Shown: positions 1 through 9,363, numbered from the stretch's first letter. The stretch is DNA of 64,000 nucleotides from Atlanticothrix silvestris CENA357 (GCF_016056295.1 NZ_JAECZB010000096.1:81356-145355), one strand, 5' to 3'. Translations and numbers: made by a program. Notes: a model not told the origin generated them from the sequence alone.

Positions 1-2259
1 CCCCAACTGCAAGTAGGTAACATAGCACCACAGACGATTAGAGCGCCTTACACTGCAACTATTGAAGATCGCCGAGAAACTGAGGCCCAACGCAAAGCCG
101 TCAGTAGAAGTTCTATCCCTGTGTTGATAGTAGATGCCCGAATCACTGAAAAAATCGACCAAAATTTGCAACAACTTCTAAATGAGGGTGATGAAATCCG
201 TGCTGCTGCTGGGCCTTTTCCTTTTTTTGACACTTCAGTTTTATCCATATCTAGCCAGCATTATCTACGCTCTTGTTCGGTTTCGGAATGGCAAGCGCTG
301 GTGTTAGCTCTAGAAAACACCAGTAAACATAAGTATAGTAGAGGATCACAGGCAACTTCTCCTAAATCAGACCTCAGCACTCCCTATTCTCCATTACCCA
401 CTCAAAAAACTGATTTTACTCAAGCAGTAGCAGAATTAGAAACTTACCGTCTCACGACCTCAGAGCAAAATTTATTCTCCCTCATTGCTCAAATTTCACA
501 ATCACGCCAAGCTTATACCCAAGCTAGTGTCCAACTTCTACAGCTTGAGACTAACGACTCCGATACAATATACAACGGCACTGTTGTTTTGAACTTGTCA
601 GATGATGAGTGGACAAGAACACAAATAGGAATTCGTCAGAGTGCAGAGCGGATTCTCGCTCAAGGCATTCCATCTGGATTACTGCCCAGTATTTTACAAA
701 ACGCGGTCAGCCTACAAGTACAAACGTTTGTACCAAAAAATGCCGAATCTTTGGCAACCAAACTATTGTTGGCTGTATTGCAACCGAATTTGACAAAAGA
801 TGAAGAACAAACCAAACAACAAGCACAACAGGCTGCTGCTGGGGTGACACCCGTGATGATAGAAGTACACCAAGGTCAAGTGATTGTTGCTAAGGGAAAG
901 AATATTAGCGCATGGCACTTTGAGGTATTAGAGCATTATCAACTGATTCGTCGGGAGAATAACTGGCTGGGTCTAGGGAAATTAGCAGCAGTGGTAACAG
1001 GCGCAATTGGCATTTTTGTCTGGGTAGAAAAGCGGATTAAGTGTGAATTGCGGCAACGCGATCGCCTGCTAGTATTGTTGCTGACTTTAAGTACCCCTGG
1101 GGTATTAGCATTAGGAATCCCGTATACAAGTTGGAGTGCTGTTGGTTTGTTATTGGGGAGTTTCTACGGGCCGAGTTTAGGTGTAACAGTTATGGGACTG
1201 TTGTTACTAATACTACGTATGAACTCGGAAATTAGCATGATTGCGCTTTTGGCTGGTGCGGCTGGGGGAATATTAGGTAGTTGCATTGCTCAAAAATTGC
1301 GATCGCGTGAGGAACTGGCATTATTAGGTCTTGCCATAGCCTTAACTCAGGGCATTATTTACCTGATTGCAAAAATTTTAATTGGTGCAGTATTTAGCGC
1401 AGGCTGGTATATTGTCCTTCAAGAGGCAGGGTTCTTTGCTTTATCTGGCTTAGTCTGGAGTGTTGTCGCACTAGGCTTGAGTCCTTATTTAGAAAAACTG
1501 TTTGATTTAGTAACGCCTATTCGGTTAGCCGAACTGGCCAATCCTAATCGCCCTTTATTAAAAAGACTTGCGACTGAAACGCCTGGAACCTTTCAACATA
1601 CCTTATTTGTGTCTACCCTTGCCGAAGCTGCGGCGAAAAAATTAGGGTGTAATGTGGAACTAGTCAGGGCTGGAACCCTCTATCACGATATTGGTAAAAT
1701 GCATGACCCCCTTGGCTTTATTGAAAATCAAATGGGGGGGCCAAATAAACACGAAACAGAAATTAACGACCCTTGGAAGAGTGCAGCAATTATTAAAAAG
1801 CACGTTAGTGAAGGGTTAGTGATGGCGCGAAAACACCTTGTGCCCACAGCTATTCAAGCTTTTATTCCTGAACATCAAGGAACAATGCTGATTGCTTATT
1901 TTTATCACCAAGCACAGCAAATGGCTGAAGAAAATCCCAGCCTTGTAGTAGATGAAGTTGAGTTTCGTTATGATGGCCCAATTCCCCAATCACGGGAGAC
2001 CGGAATTGTTATGTTAGCAGATTCTTGTGAAGCGGCGCTGCGATCGCTCAAAGACGCTACTCCAGAACAAGCATTATCAATGCTTAATAATATTCTCCGT
2101 GCCAGATGGCAAGACGATCAAATGATCGATTCAGGATTGACACGAGAAGAAATGTCACAAATCGCCCAAATCTTTGTAGATGTTTGGCAGCAATTCCATC
2201 ACAAACGCATTGCTTATCCGAAGTTAAAAGCAAGCAATGAAAAATTGGCTCAGAGTTAA
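1..2259 (+). CDS. 7TM-HD family (PgpH-like) cyclic-di-AMP phosphodiesterase, 5' partial
   Basis: The frame is open from base 1 and upstream of the GTG at 121. The residues before that GTG (VGNIAPQTIRAP, then TIEDRRETEAQR) match the start of the extracytoplasmic 7TMR-HDED domain, so the true start lies before the window. After this domain come at least six hydrophobic segments (bases about 970-1500), then a cytoplasmic HD domain with the HDIG signature (YHDIGK near base 1684), a following HETEIND and EHQG. PgpH-type proteins of this architecture hydrolyse c-di-AMP at a di-metal HD site. All HD metal-ligand motifs I can see are intact. Family assignment is strong; the c-di-AMP substrate is inferred from the family. 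Confidence 0.9.
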   Translation, partial: PQLQVGNIAPQTIRAPYTATIEDRRETEAQRKAVSRSSIPVLIVDARITEKIDQNLQQLLNEGDEIRAAAGPFPFFDTSVLSISSQHYLRSCSVSEWQALVLALENTSKHKYSRGSQATSPKSDLSTPYSPLPTQKTDFTQAVAELETYRLTTSEQNLFSLIAQISQSRQAYTQASVQLLQLETNDSDTIYNGTVVLNLSDDEWTRTQIGIRQSAERILAQGIPSGLLPSILQNAVSLQVQTFVPKNAESLATKLLLAVLQPNLTKDEEQTKQQAQQAAAGVTPVMIEVHQGQVIVAKGKNISAWHFEVLEHYQLIRRENNWLGLGKLAAVVTGAIGIFVWVEKRIKCELRQRDRLLVLLLTLSTPGVLALGIPYTSWSAVGLLLGSFYGPSLGVTVMGLLLLILRMNSEISMIALLAGAAGGILGSCIAQKLRSREELALLGLAIALTQGIIYLIAKILIGAVFSAGWYIVLQEAGFFALSGLVWSVVALGLSPYLEKLFDLVTPIRLAELANPNRPLLKRLATETPGTFQHTLFVSTLAEAAAKKLGCNVELVRAGTLYHDIGKMHDPLGFIENQMGGPNKHETEINDPWKSAAIIKKHVSEGLVMARKHLVPTAIQAFIPEHQGTMLIAYFYHQAQQMAEENPSLVVDEVEFRYDGPIPQSRETGIVMLADSCEAALRSLKDATPEQALSMLNNILRARWQDDQMIDSGLTREEMSQIAQIFVDVWQQFHHKRIAYPKLKASNEKLAQS

Positions 2260-2297
2260 TACTGAGTGAAAAATCCGGGTACAAGGCAAATCTGGTG

Positions 2298-2340
2298 GGA
2301 ACTGCACTACTTGATGAGCATAAACTCGTAGTGTAGTTCC
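2298..2340. terminator. Hairpin between convergent genes
   Basis: Arms at 2298-2310 and 2328-2340 pair at 12 of 13 positions around a 17-base loop. The hairpin lies between the stop of the HD protein and the stop of the convergent GH13 gene. There is no clean T-run, so it may be an RNA-processing or bidirectional hairpin rather than a classical terminator. Confidence 0.4.
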
Positions 2341-2390
2341 GTTAGGGTGATTGAGTCACTTATCGAAGAGTTGTAGTTTTATTTGCCTAA

Positions 2391-3959
2391 CTACACTAGA
2401 ATTGCCATACAGGAGGGAGGCAAATCAATCCGTACAGAAGCCCTACCATCATCGTGATAATGTTGCACAGTGATAGTTTGTCTATCTGGCGGATAGCGTA
2501 ATTGTTTATCGCTCCAATCGCTCTTGTATAAATAAGTCATGGTTGAATCGTGAGGATGCATAGCAGCATCGACTGTCACTTCAGCACCGCGATTTTCTAA
2601 GGCGTGGGTGTTCAGTACCATCAACACCTCTGTATCAAACAGAATTTGTGACCAAGCAACTAATTCTCCTTGTTGAGGAATCGAGAACGGGTAATTACAA
2701 AACGATGTTTCCCGTAGGACGTGATGTCCTCGACGTAAAGCTTTGCCAATTTTATCGTGTTGGTTGCGGAGGCGAGCGATCGCTGCAATTCTTAAATAAG
2801 TGGGATGATCTGGATTGAAGAAATGACAGCCTGCTGTTTGAAACGCGCCAAAATCACCACCAAACATGGCTTCACGGCTACATTTATATGCTGCAAACTG
2901 CGTGTCTTCAAGATTATCTACATTGCCATCAAAAGCCTGTTCTGTTCCGTAATAAATAGCAGGAATTCCTGGCATGGTTAGTTGCACCCCAACAACGTTA
3001 GCAATCTGCTCATAAAGGTTGGGAACATCACTATGGACAGCAAATCGCTGCTTACAATTAGGGGATGATATATCATCATCCAAAATAGAAACATGATACA
3101 AACCATCTTGACGGCATTGCCCTGCAAGATGACTTTCGCTGTACAAATCGAAAAATACACAAGGGTCTGCTAAACCCTTAGCCATTGAAGTTAAAGTATC
3201 AGGAGCGCTGGCGATGTCGAGTACAGCACTGAGATTACAACCGAAAATATCTAAGTAAGCATCTGTCATGTTATCGGAATTTATCTTTCCAGTCAGCAAA
3301 AAGTTGTCCTTGCCGATAGATTGAGCATATTCACGAATAGCAGTACAGAATTTGCGGGCATTTTGAGGAGGAATGCGCTCGGTTGTCTTGATGCAAAACC
3401 CATCGCAGTCAACAAGAGCAATCCAGTACTGATAAACTCTTGCCAGATTTGCAATCATTTCATCTCTATAGAACCAGTCATTACCACTGTGGTTAGAGAT
3501 GACATCTAGGATGACATACATCCGGCGATCGTGGGCGGCATCTATTAAATCTCTTAAATCTTGACAAGTTCCTAAGTTGGGGTCAATATCTAAAAAGTTT
3601 TGAATGCTGTCATTGTTGTCTGTTTCTAGGTCAAGTTGTCGCCAAGGAGAGTTAATCCATAATGTTGTCACTCCTAATCCTTGTAAGTAATCCAACTTAC
3701 TTCTAATTCCCCTGAAAGTTCCACCTAAAAACTTTGTACTTGCTGCTATCCAGTCAGCTTTGTTTTTTACCTGGAATCTTAAAGGATTGGTACGGTCAAA
3801 AAGTTCCCTATGACTTTCGTTATCGTCACTGAATCTATCAGGTAGTAGATGGTACAAAAACTGGTCTCGCCAACTGACAGGACTTAATTGAACCCTTCCG
3901 CGTGGTTTTAGATCTGTGTCAGAGAGCTCTTGGGGTGCAAATTCTTCAACTTTAGCCAT
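2391..3959 (-). CDS. GH13 alpha-amylase-family protein, catalytic residues replaced (probable pseudoenzyme)
   Basis: The 522-aa protein has the GH13 (beta/alpha)8 layout. Conserved region I is present as DVISNH (residues 152-157). Region II, normally GFRxD, reads GFCIKTT (187-193), so the nucleophile Asp is Lys191 and its Arg neighbour is Cys189. Region III, normally GE followed by the general acid, reads TGKIN, with Lys225 in place of Glu. Region IV reads LDDDIS, which appears to lack the usual His but keeps an Asp. By GH13 chemistry it should not hydrolyse glycosidic bonds. The frame is open and full length, so a binding or regulatory role is possible, as is early decay. A dispersed repeat end (3961-3972) lies one base upstream of the ATG, and I see no ribosome-binding site. 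Confidence 0.85.
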   Translation of the reverse strand: MAKVEEFAPQELSDTDLKPRGRVQLSPVSWRDQFLYHLLPDRFSDDNESHRELFDRTNPLRFQVKNKADWIAASTKFLGGTFRGIRSKLDYLQGLGVTTLWINSPWRQLDLETDNNDSIQNFLDIDPNLGTCQDLRDLIDAAHDRRMYVILDVISNHSGNDWFYRDEMIANLARVYQYWIALVDCDGFCIKTTERIPPQNARKFCTAIREYAQSIGKDNFLLTGKINSDNMTDAYLDIFGCNLSAVLDIASAPDTLTSMAKGLADPCVFFDLYSESHLAGQCRQDGLYHVSILDDDISSPNCKQRFAVHSDVPNLYEQIANVVGVQLTMPGIPAIYYGTEQAFDGNVDNLEDTQFAAYKCSREAMFGGDFGAFQTAGCHFFNPDHPTYLRIAAIARLRNQHDKIGKALRRGHHVLRETSFCNYPFSIPQQGELVAWSQILFDTEVLMVLNTHALENRGAEVTVDAAMHPHDSTMTYLYKSDWSDKQLRYPPDRQTITVQHYHDDGRASVRIDLPPSCMAILV

Positions 3960-4324
3960 GAGGACTTACGCATTGATTCCGAAATATGCACCTCAATGTT
4001 TAAAACAATTACCTCAAATTTTCATGAATCCACAGAGGTATTTAATATTATTTCGTAAATTCTAATTTAAGATACACAGAAAAAAGCTTCATAACAGCGC
4101 TTTCAATGTCGTTACTGTGTCCAAAATATCAGTATTCTTTTTGTAAGATTGGGATGTCCTAAACAAGAGTGTTGGATGGCTAAACACACAACCCATATCC
4201 CCGCAGTTATGTTGGGGGTAGGAGCGGCATTTGATGTTCTGGTTGGATGGGGTTGAATCCCTCCCTATATTTACTATACCCCTTGCTCCCTGCTCCCTTG
4301 CCTCTTCGTTGAATAATGCAATGC
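3960..4324. other. Intergenic region with a dispersed-repeat end
   Basis: About 365 bases upstream of the GH13 gene and downstream of the DUF2237 gene. It begins with the 12-mer AGGACTTACGCA (3961-3972), which recurs at 42299-42310 and at both ends of a 117-bp element at 45387-45503. No RNA gene or convincing ORF was seen in the rest. Confidence 0.5.
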
Positions 4325-4696
4325 CTATGAGGAAGTTAGGGCGTGTTGCTGTAAATCTTCCAGGTTACAGACTTCCAAGGCTCTAGCATGGGTGGCTGAT
4401 AGAACCACAGGTGGAGCTACCCCAGCATCAAGGGCTTCTTGCCAACGAGCCGCACACAAACACCAGCGATCGCCTGGGCGCAATCCTGGAAAATTAAATT
4501 GGGGCACTGGTGTGGTGAGGTCATTTCCCTGCAATTTGGTAAACTCCAAAAATTCTGCTGTCACTTGGGCACAAACAACGTGCATCCCAAAATCTTGACC
4601 GCCTGTGTTACAAAATCCATCACGGTAATACCCAGTTGTGGGAGAAGTGCAGCAAATTTCTAGATTTGTGCCTAGCACGTTTTTAGCATCTGCCAT
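4325..4696 (-). CDS. DUF2237 family protein
   Basis: A 123-aa soluble protein recognised as the DUF2237 family by NVLGTNLEICCTSPTTGYYRDG near the start, DFGMHVVC, PGLRPGDRWCLCAARW and the end ATHARALEV. Function is unknown. The conserved Cys-Cys pair and the CLC motif are present. An in-frame TTG two codons upstream is possible, but the ATG at 4696 has AAGGAA about six bases before it and is preferred. It stands alone, divergent from the methyltransferase at 4866. Confidence 0.85.
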   Translation of the reverse strand: MADAKNVLGTNLEICCTSPTTGYYRDGFCNTGGQDFGMHVVCAQVTAEFLEFTKLQGNDLTTPVPQFNFPGLRPGDRWCLCAARWQEALDAGVAPPVVLSATHARALEVCNLEDLQQHALTSS

Positions 4697-4865
4697 TTTC
4701 AATTCCTTGTTGTTTTAGTGGTTTGAACTGCTGTACTGCTACCATCATCTATTTTGCTTCTACGCTCTGTTAAAGGAAAACTTTATTTAACTACTTAACG
4801 ATTAAGTAAAACTAAGATTTACTTTATAAATAGTCTCTAAAACAGAAAGCTTCGTCTTTAATTTT

Positions 4866-5564
4866 ATGTTTGAACAACAACCTGAAGATTTACGGCTTTA
4901 TGTTCAACAGTTAGCTACAGAAGCTATACAAAAATCAGAACCATCGTCATGGTTTGAAGTTTTATATGCCTCAGCTAAAGGTGATACAACACAAATACCT
5001 TGGGCTAAGTTAGCTCCTCACCCCTATTTGCAAGATTGGTTGAGTACTCATGAACCATTTGCTTCAGGCCAAAAGGCACTCATAATTGGTTGTGGTTTGG
5101 GAGATGATGCAGAAGCTTTAGCAAAGCTAGGATTTCAAGTGACTGCTTTTGATATATCTCCCACAGCAGTCGCTTGGTGTCAAGAGCGATTTCCCGATTC
5201 GACTGTGAATTATGTAATTGCAGATTTGTTGGCAATTCCCTCACAATGGCATCTTGCCTTTGACTTTGTTTTTGAATGTCGCAATATTCAAGCTTTACCA
5301 TTGAGTGTGCGTTCTTCAGTTATTTCTTCTATTGCCTCTGTCGTTGCTCTTAGTGGGATACTACTAATTATTACTCGTATTCGCGAGACAGAAAATGAAC
5401 CCTCCGGGCCTCCGTGGCCGTTGTCAAATTCCGAACTAGCGCAGTTTGAAAAATTAGGATTACACCAAGTAGAGCATATTCTGCTTTTAGAGTCTGAACA
5501 AACTGATGTGAAGCAAGTGCGGATTGAATATCAAAGACGTAATCTTGCTAAATACTCAACTTAG
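4866..5564 (+). CDS. Class I SAM-dependent methyltransferase (thiopurine methyltransferase-like)
   Basis: The 232-aa protein has a class I methyltransferase fold. Motif I is ALIIGCGLGDDAEALAKLG, followed by the acidic loop VTAFDISPTAV, which should bind the SAM ribose, and then VIADLL. The N-terminal WFEVLYASAKGD..IPWAKLAPHP resembles the TPMT/TehB-like group that methylates small thiols, selenium or tellurium compounds. The substrate cannot be read from the sequence. The start ATG is the first in frame and has no clear Shine-Dalgarno. It is monocistronic between two minus-strand genes. Confidence 0.85.
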   Translation: MFEQQPEDLRLYVQQLATEAIQKSEPSSWFEVLYASAKGDTTQIPWAKLAPHPYLQDWLSTHEPFASGQKALIIGCGLGDDAEALAKLGFQVTAFDISPTAVAWCQERFPDSTVNYVIADLLAIPSQWHLAFDFVFECRNIQALPLSVRSSVISSIASVVALSGILLIITRIRETENEPSGPPWPLSNSELAQFEKLGLHQVEHILLLESEQTDVKQVRIEYQRRNLAKYST

Positions 5565-5816
5565 TGTGATGTGTCTTAAGTTCAATTTAGCAAAAACTAA
5601 TGCGCCAAGTACTACAACGGCTACGATGTATGTACAAATAATTTCAGGCTAAAATGTTACATTAATAAAATTTCTATCATCGGCATTTATTTAATCTAGC
5701 CATGCCTTGTCAGTAGGGGAGCCAGTATAATTCCCTGGCTCGTCTCCTTACTATTTTGCAGCCGTGTTAGTTTTGATGAGTTACCCCGCACTATATTTAA
5801 GAATTAATTAATGAAT

Positions 5817-6305
5817 CTAGGCAGGAATGACTTGAGCAATTAATGAACGTTTATCAAGCGACTGGACTTTACCTACCTGACTAAGATCATTTACAACTCG
5901 CTCTAGTAGTTCTCCAGCTTGGTCGCGATACTGATGTTCTCGACCTCTTAAACGAATAGCAAATTTCACTGAATCGCCTTTACTCAACCATTGAACTGCT
6001 TGCTCGATACGTAAGTTGTAATCAGCCACACCTACATTTGGACGAAGCCGAACTTCTTTGACTACAGGTCTAGCACTCTGTCCTTGACGCTTTTTCTTTT
6101 GATACTGAAGCTTGCCGTAGTTGAGGATCTTTGCTACTGGAGTGTCTTTGCCTTGGGAGACTACGACTAAGTCAAGCTCTACGCTTTGTGCTATCTGTAG
6201 AGCTTCTTGTGTATCGATCAAACCACGATTGTTATTCTCATGGTCAATCAAGAAGACTTGAGGTGACTTGATTTGTGAGTTAATCAGTTGCTTTTGGACT
6301 ACGAT
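5817..6305 (-). CDS. Translation initiation factor IF-3 paralogue, likely non-AUG (ATC) start
   Basis: An IF-3 family protein with both IF-3 domains: N-terminal INSQIKSPQVFLID and EALQIA, a linker rich in Lys, then VKEVRLRPNVGVADYNLRIEQA and a C-terminal domain with FAIRLRGREHQ. The first ATG/GTG/TTG in frame is a TTG at 6251, but it falls inside the conserved VFLID strand. Upstream codons 6252-6317 are open, encode the conserved IF-3 N-terminus and contain no ATG, GTG or TTG before an in-frame TGA (6318-6320). An ATC at 6305-6303 sits eight bases after a GAGAGG Shine-Dalgarno; an ATT at 6284-6282 and a CTG at 6287-6285 are alternatives. E. coli infC uses AUU for autoregulation, so a rare start fits the family. 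A second, normal IF-3 gene lies at 26095. Confidence 0.8.
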   Translation of the reverse strand: MVVQKQLINSQIKSPQVFLIDHENNNRGLIDTQEALQIAQSVELDLVVVSQGKDTPVAKILNYGKLQYQKKKRQGQSARPVVKEVRLRPNVGVADYNLRIEQAVQWLSKGDSVKFAIRLRGREHQYRDQAGELLERVVNDLSQVGKVQSLDKRSLIAQVIPA

Positions 6306-6313
6306 AACGGTTT

Positions 6314-6319
6314 CCTCTC
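6314..6319 (-). promoter_or_regulatory. Ribosome-binding site that argues for the ATC start of the IF-3 paralogue
   Basis: GAGAGG on the minus strand, eight bases upstream of ATC 6305-6303. It overlaps the in-frame stop that closes the frame upstream, so translation must begin downstream of it. No comparable site precedes the TTG at 6251. Confidence 0.55.
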
Positions 6320-6516
6320 AATTTTTCAAGACTTTACTTGGCAAATCATGCCAACGTAACACAATGCTACCTATGAGTGATATTTTTAGGACACGGTAAC
6401 GAATGTCTAATTTCTATGTTACTCTAAACTAAGCATCGTAAACTATTTAGCAAGTGAGACGCAGTAACAAAGTTTTCCTCTGCTGAAGCCAATTTCTTGA
6501 TAAGGTTGAGTGTTAA

Positions 6517-6726
6517 TTGAAAATTAAAGCATTAGATGTCAAGGCTGGCGATCGCATCATTGCCTACTGCAATAACAAGATGCAAGTCTGCAAGGTAAAA
6601 AGTATCTCAAGTACTGAGCAGCCAAATATTACACTTTCAGTATTTACATCTGAGCATTATCGCGGCTGTTTAGTCTCAAGCGTAGTTCGCTTCCGGAGTG
6701 ATGCATTAGTTGATTTAGCAAGTTAA
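6517..6726 (+). CDS. Small conserved cyanobacterial hypothetical protein
   Basis: A 69-aa protein starting at TTG (KIKALDVKAGDRIIAYC), with AAGG about 11 bases upstream. The predicted content is mostly beta strand, with a pattern like a small barrel (GDRII, KVKSIS, ITLSVF). I recall similar short proteins in filamentous cyanobacteria but no function. A good intrinsic terminator follows at 6759, supporting expression as a single gene. Confidence 0.65.
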   Translation: MKIKALDVKAGDRIIAYCNNKMQVCKVKSISSTEQPNITLSVFTSEHYRGCLVSSVVRFRSDALVDLAS

Positions 6727-6758
6727 ACAATCCCTAATTCTGGATTTTCTCTAGCAAG

Positions 6759-6802
6759 AATGCCCCATGCTTTATATTAGTGCATGATTTTGGGCATTTT
6801 TT
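6759..6802 (+). terminator. Intrinsic terminator
   Basis: AATGCCC (6759-6765) pairs with GGGCATT (6792-6798), an inner CATGC/GCATG pairing is possible, and the run continues as T to 6802. It ends the small gene at 6517-6726. Confidence 0.75.
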
Positions 6803-6893
6803 AGTTAGTTGGATTATTCAAGTATGGCGGTGTCTACGACAAGCCTATTTGGGGCTGCGCTTCTCAACAAGTACAAATTTTTTGAACTTGAGT

Positions 6894-7157
6894 TTATCTT
6901 AATTCAATATTTTGTTCAAAAACTAAGATTGAATCATCTATAGTTTTTTTGTACTGAAAACCATAATCTAACAAAGCCTCTTTTAAAGTTTCTAGCTCAG
7001 ATTCTTGGAGTATTTTGTTTTTGGGTATTACTTCAATAGCTTCGTTATTGACTGTAAAACTGAGATATTCTTTTAATTGGTCATAATGCCAGTTTAATTT
7101 TCTACCTGCATTTAACTCAATCGCAGATAATGTATTACTAAATTTGCTTGTAACCAT
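6894..7157 (-). CDS. Hypothetical protein, 87 aa
   Basis: Not recognised. The 87-aa product is soluble, with no signal or membrane segment. It has a short basic N-terminus (SAIELNAGRKLNWHYDQLKEYL) followed by mixed charged helix and strand. It starts at ATG without a strong Shine-Dalgarno. AT-rich codon use resembles its surroundings, so a chance ORF cannot be excluded, but length and amino-acid balance favour a real gene. Confidence 0.5.
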   Translation of the reverse strand: MVTSKFSNTLSAIELNAGRKLNWHYDQLKEYLSFTVNNEAIEVIPKNKILQESELETLKEALLDYGFQYKKTIDDSILVFEQNIELR

Positions 7158-7566
7158 AACTTTGGATTTTATGTTAACCTACATCATATTTTAACAATCC
7201 TAATAAAGAAAAATTTCTAAAAAAACTCTTAATGAACAGCTAACAAGTAAGATAAGTTTTTTAACTTACCAAAAAAATCATTCTATTGGTGAGTGTTTAA
7301 AATATAGATTTGGAGTAATAAATTTATAAATAGTACTTCCGATACCTACAAATTTTAAACAAAATCAAAGTAAAATCAGGCAATAGCTTTAGTAATTTTA
7401 GAAAAATCGAATTATTCAACTACTAAAGATCGTCTTATTTCATGAATACAGCAGATATCACATTTCTGGTTGCATTCATTAGCTTGTGTAGCTAGGAGCG
7501 TAACTTCAAGTTGCTGATTAAGAAAGTCAATAGGAATATTTTATTTCACCATATTTTGGATCATTT
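7158..7566. other. AT-rich intergenic region, nothing recognised
   Basis: About 400 bases between two minus-strand genes. No ORF, RNA gene or strong hairpin was seen. It would carry the promoter of the 87-aa gene and the 3' end of the ABC transporter transcript. Confidence 0.4.
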
Positions 7567-9363
7567 TTAACTAATAGCTTCCATTGCTGACGCTGCGCCT
7601 AACTGTAAAGCATAGAGGTTTGCGTAAACACCTTGCTGATTAATCAGCTGCTCATGAGTACCCCGTTCGACAATTTCTCCTTGCTGAATCACCAATACTT
7701 GATCGGCTTGGGTAACTGTGCTAAGACGATGAGCAATCACAAAACTAGTACGATTTTTGAGTAAACGGGCGATCGCACTTTGTACTAGTGCTTCTGTACG
7801 GGTATCTATGCTGCTGGTTGCTTCATCAAGAATCAAAATTTGGGGATTAATTAATACCGCGCGAGCAATACTAACCAGTTGTCGCTGTCCCTGACTCAAG
7901 GGGGCACCCCTTTCACCTAATTGAGTTGCGTAACCCTCTGGTAGTGAGGTGACAAACTCATGTACATTTGCCAGTTGCGCCGCCGCTTCGATTTCAGCTT
8001 GGGTAGCGTGGGGACAGCCAAAAGCAATATTTTCGGCGACAGTACCGCTAAATAAAATATTGTCTTGTAAGACAATGCCAATCTGACGGCGCAAACTAGC
8101 TTGAGTCACACTACGCACATCAATATCATCAATTTTGACTGCACCACCAGAGACATCGTAGAAACGCAAAATCAAGTTAATAATCGTACTTTTACCCGAT
8201 CCGGTCGCTCCGACTAAAGCAATCATCTGTCCTGGATAGGCGTGTAAATTCACTCCTTTAAGAACCAGTTGATTTGGGTTATAGCCAAAGGTAACGTTAT
8301 CGAATATCACCTCACCTTGAATAGGAGGCATTTCAGTCGCATCGGGTGCATCTTGAAGTTGTGACGGTTCATCCAAGAGTAGGAAAATGCGTTCTAATCC
8401 GGCAAAGGCAGACTGAGCTTGGGTGTAAAACTGGCTGAGAATTTGGATAGGGCGGAAGAACTGCTGAACGTAAAGTAAAAAGGATGTTACTACACCAACT
8501 GTTGCTGCTCCTGTGACAGCGAGATAGCCACCATAAGCTAGTACAGCTGCAGTTGCTAGGGTGTTAAGAAAATCAATTGACGGCAAAAAAGCGGCGGTAA
8601 TTGCCACTGCTTCGACGTTGGCATCACGGTTGGCAGCGTTGAGAACGTCGAACTCTGCGATGTTAATATTTACACGATTAAATGCTTGTGCTTCTCGCAC
8701 ACTACCAATGTCTTCTTCTAATTTGGCGGAAAGTTCCCCAATTGTTTGGCGGGTGACACGAAATCTAGCTCTTGCCCAACGTGCGAATAAGCTGGTGGTT
8801 ACAATCATCAGTGGTACAACTAAGTTGCTCAATAAACCAAGTTGCAAGTTAATTGAGAGCATCGCAATCACAATACCAACCAAACTCAAAGTATTACCCA
8901 ACATTTGGGCGATCGTTTGTCCAAAGGCCTGATTAACGGTATTCACATCATTCAGCAAGCGGCTCATTAAATCGCCGGCTTCACTGCGGTCAAAAAAGCT
9001 CAGTGGTAGACTTTGGATTTTAATAAAAATATCTTGCCGTAATTGAGCTAGCAACCGCTGCATAATCCAACCAACTCGCAAGATTTGACCCCGGATTGCC
9101 AAAATACCAAGTCCGTAGATTAGTCCTAGTAGTCCTAATAGTAGTAATAAGCTTTGCAAATTGCCTTTTGCAATCAAGTTATCAATTGACCACCCAAGTA
9201 AGAATGGCCCAATTGCCTGAGTTGACGCACCGATCGCTACTAATGTCAGGGCAATAGGAATTTCTTTGCGGTAAGGTCGCAGGTATTGTAAAAAGCGTCG
9301 CAGAGTGGAGAGTTGGTGATTCGCATTTTGATCGGATGCAACAACTGGGCCTGTACCTCTCAT
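7567..9363 (-). CDS. ABC exporter half-transporter (TMD-NBD), consensus-site subunit
   Basis: A 598-aa fusion of a six-helix transmembrane domain (about residues 30-330) and an ATP-binding domain. Walker A is GATGSGKST (385-393), the signature is LSQGQ (489-493), and Walker B is ILILDEA with catalytic Glu514 and switch His545. It follows a second half-transporter (9446-11218) on the same strand with 82 bases between, so the pair probably forms one exporter. Here Walker A/B and the His are canonical while the signature deviates (LSQGQ), exactly complementary to the partner. The substrate (drug, lipid or peptide) is not evident. Confidence 0.92.
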   Translation of the reverse strand: MRGTGPVVASDQNANHQLSTLRRFLQYLRPYRKEIPIALTLVAIGASTQAIGPFLLGWSIDNLIAKGNLQSLLLLLGLLGLIYGLGILAIRGQILRVGWIMQRLLAQLRQDIFIKIQSLPLSFFDRSEAGDLMSRLLNDVNTVNQAFGQTIAQMLGNTLSLVGIVIAMLSINLQLGLLSNLVVPLMIVTTSLFARWARARFRVTRQTIGELSAKLEEDIGSVREAQAFNRVNINIAEFDVLNAANRDANVEAVAITAAFLPSIDFLNTLATAAVLAYGGYLAVTGAATVGVVTSFLLYVQQFFRPIQILSQFYTQAQSAFAGLERIFLLLDEPSQLQDAPDATEMPPIQGEVIFDNVTFGYNPNQLVLKGVNLHAYPGQMIALVGATGSGKSTIINLILRFYDVSGGAVKIDDIDVRSVTQASLRRQIGIVLQDNILFSGTVAENIAFGCPHATQAEIEAAAQLANVHEFVTSLPEGYATQLGERGAPLSQGQRQLVSIARAVLINPQILILDEATSSIDTRTEALVQSAIARLLKNRTSFVIAHRLSTVTQADQVLVIQQGEIVERGTHEQLINQQGVYANLYALQLGAASAMEAIS

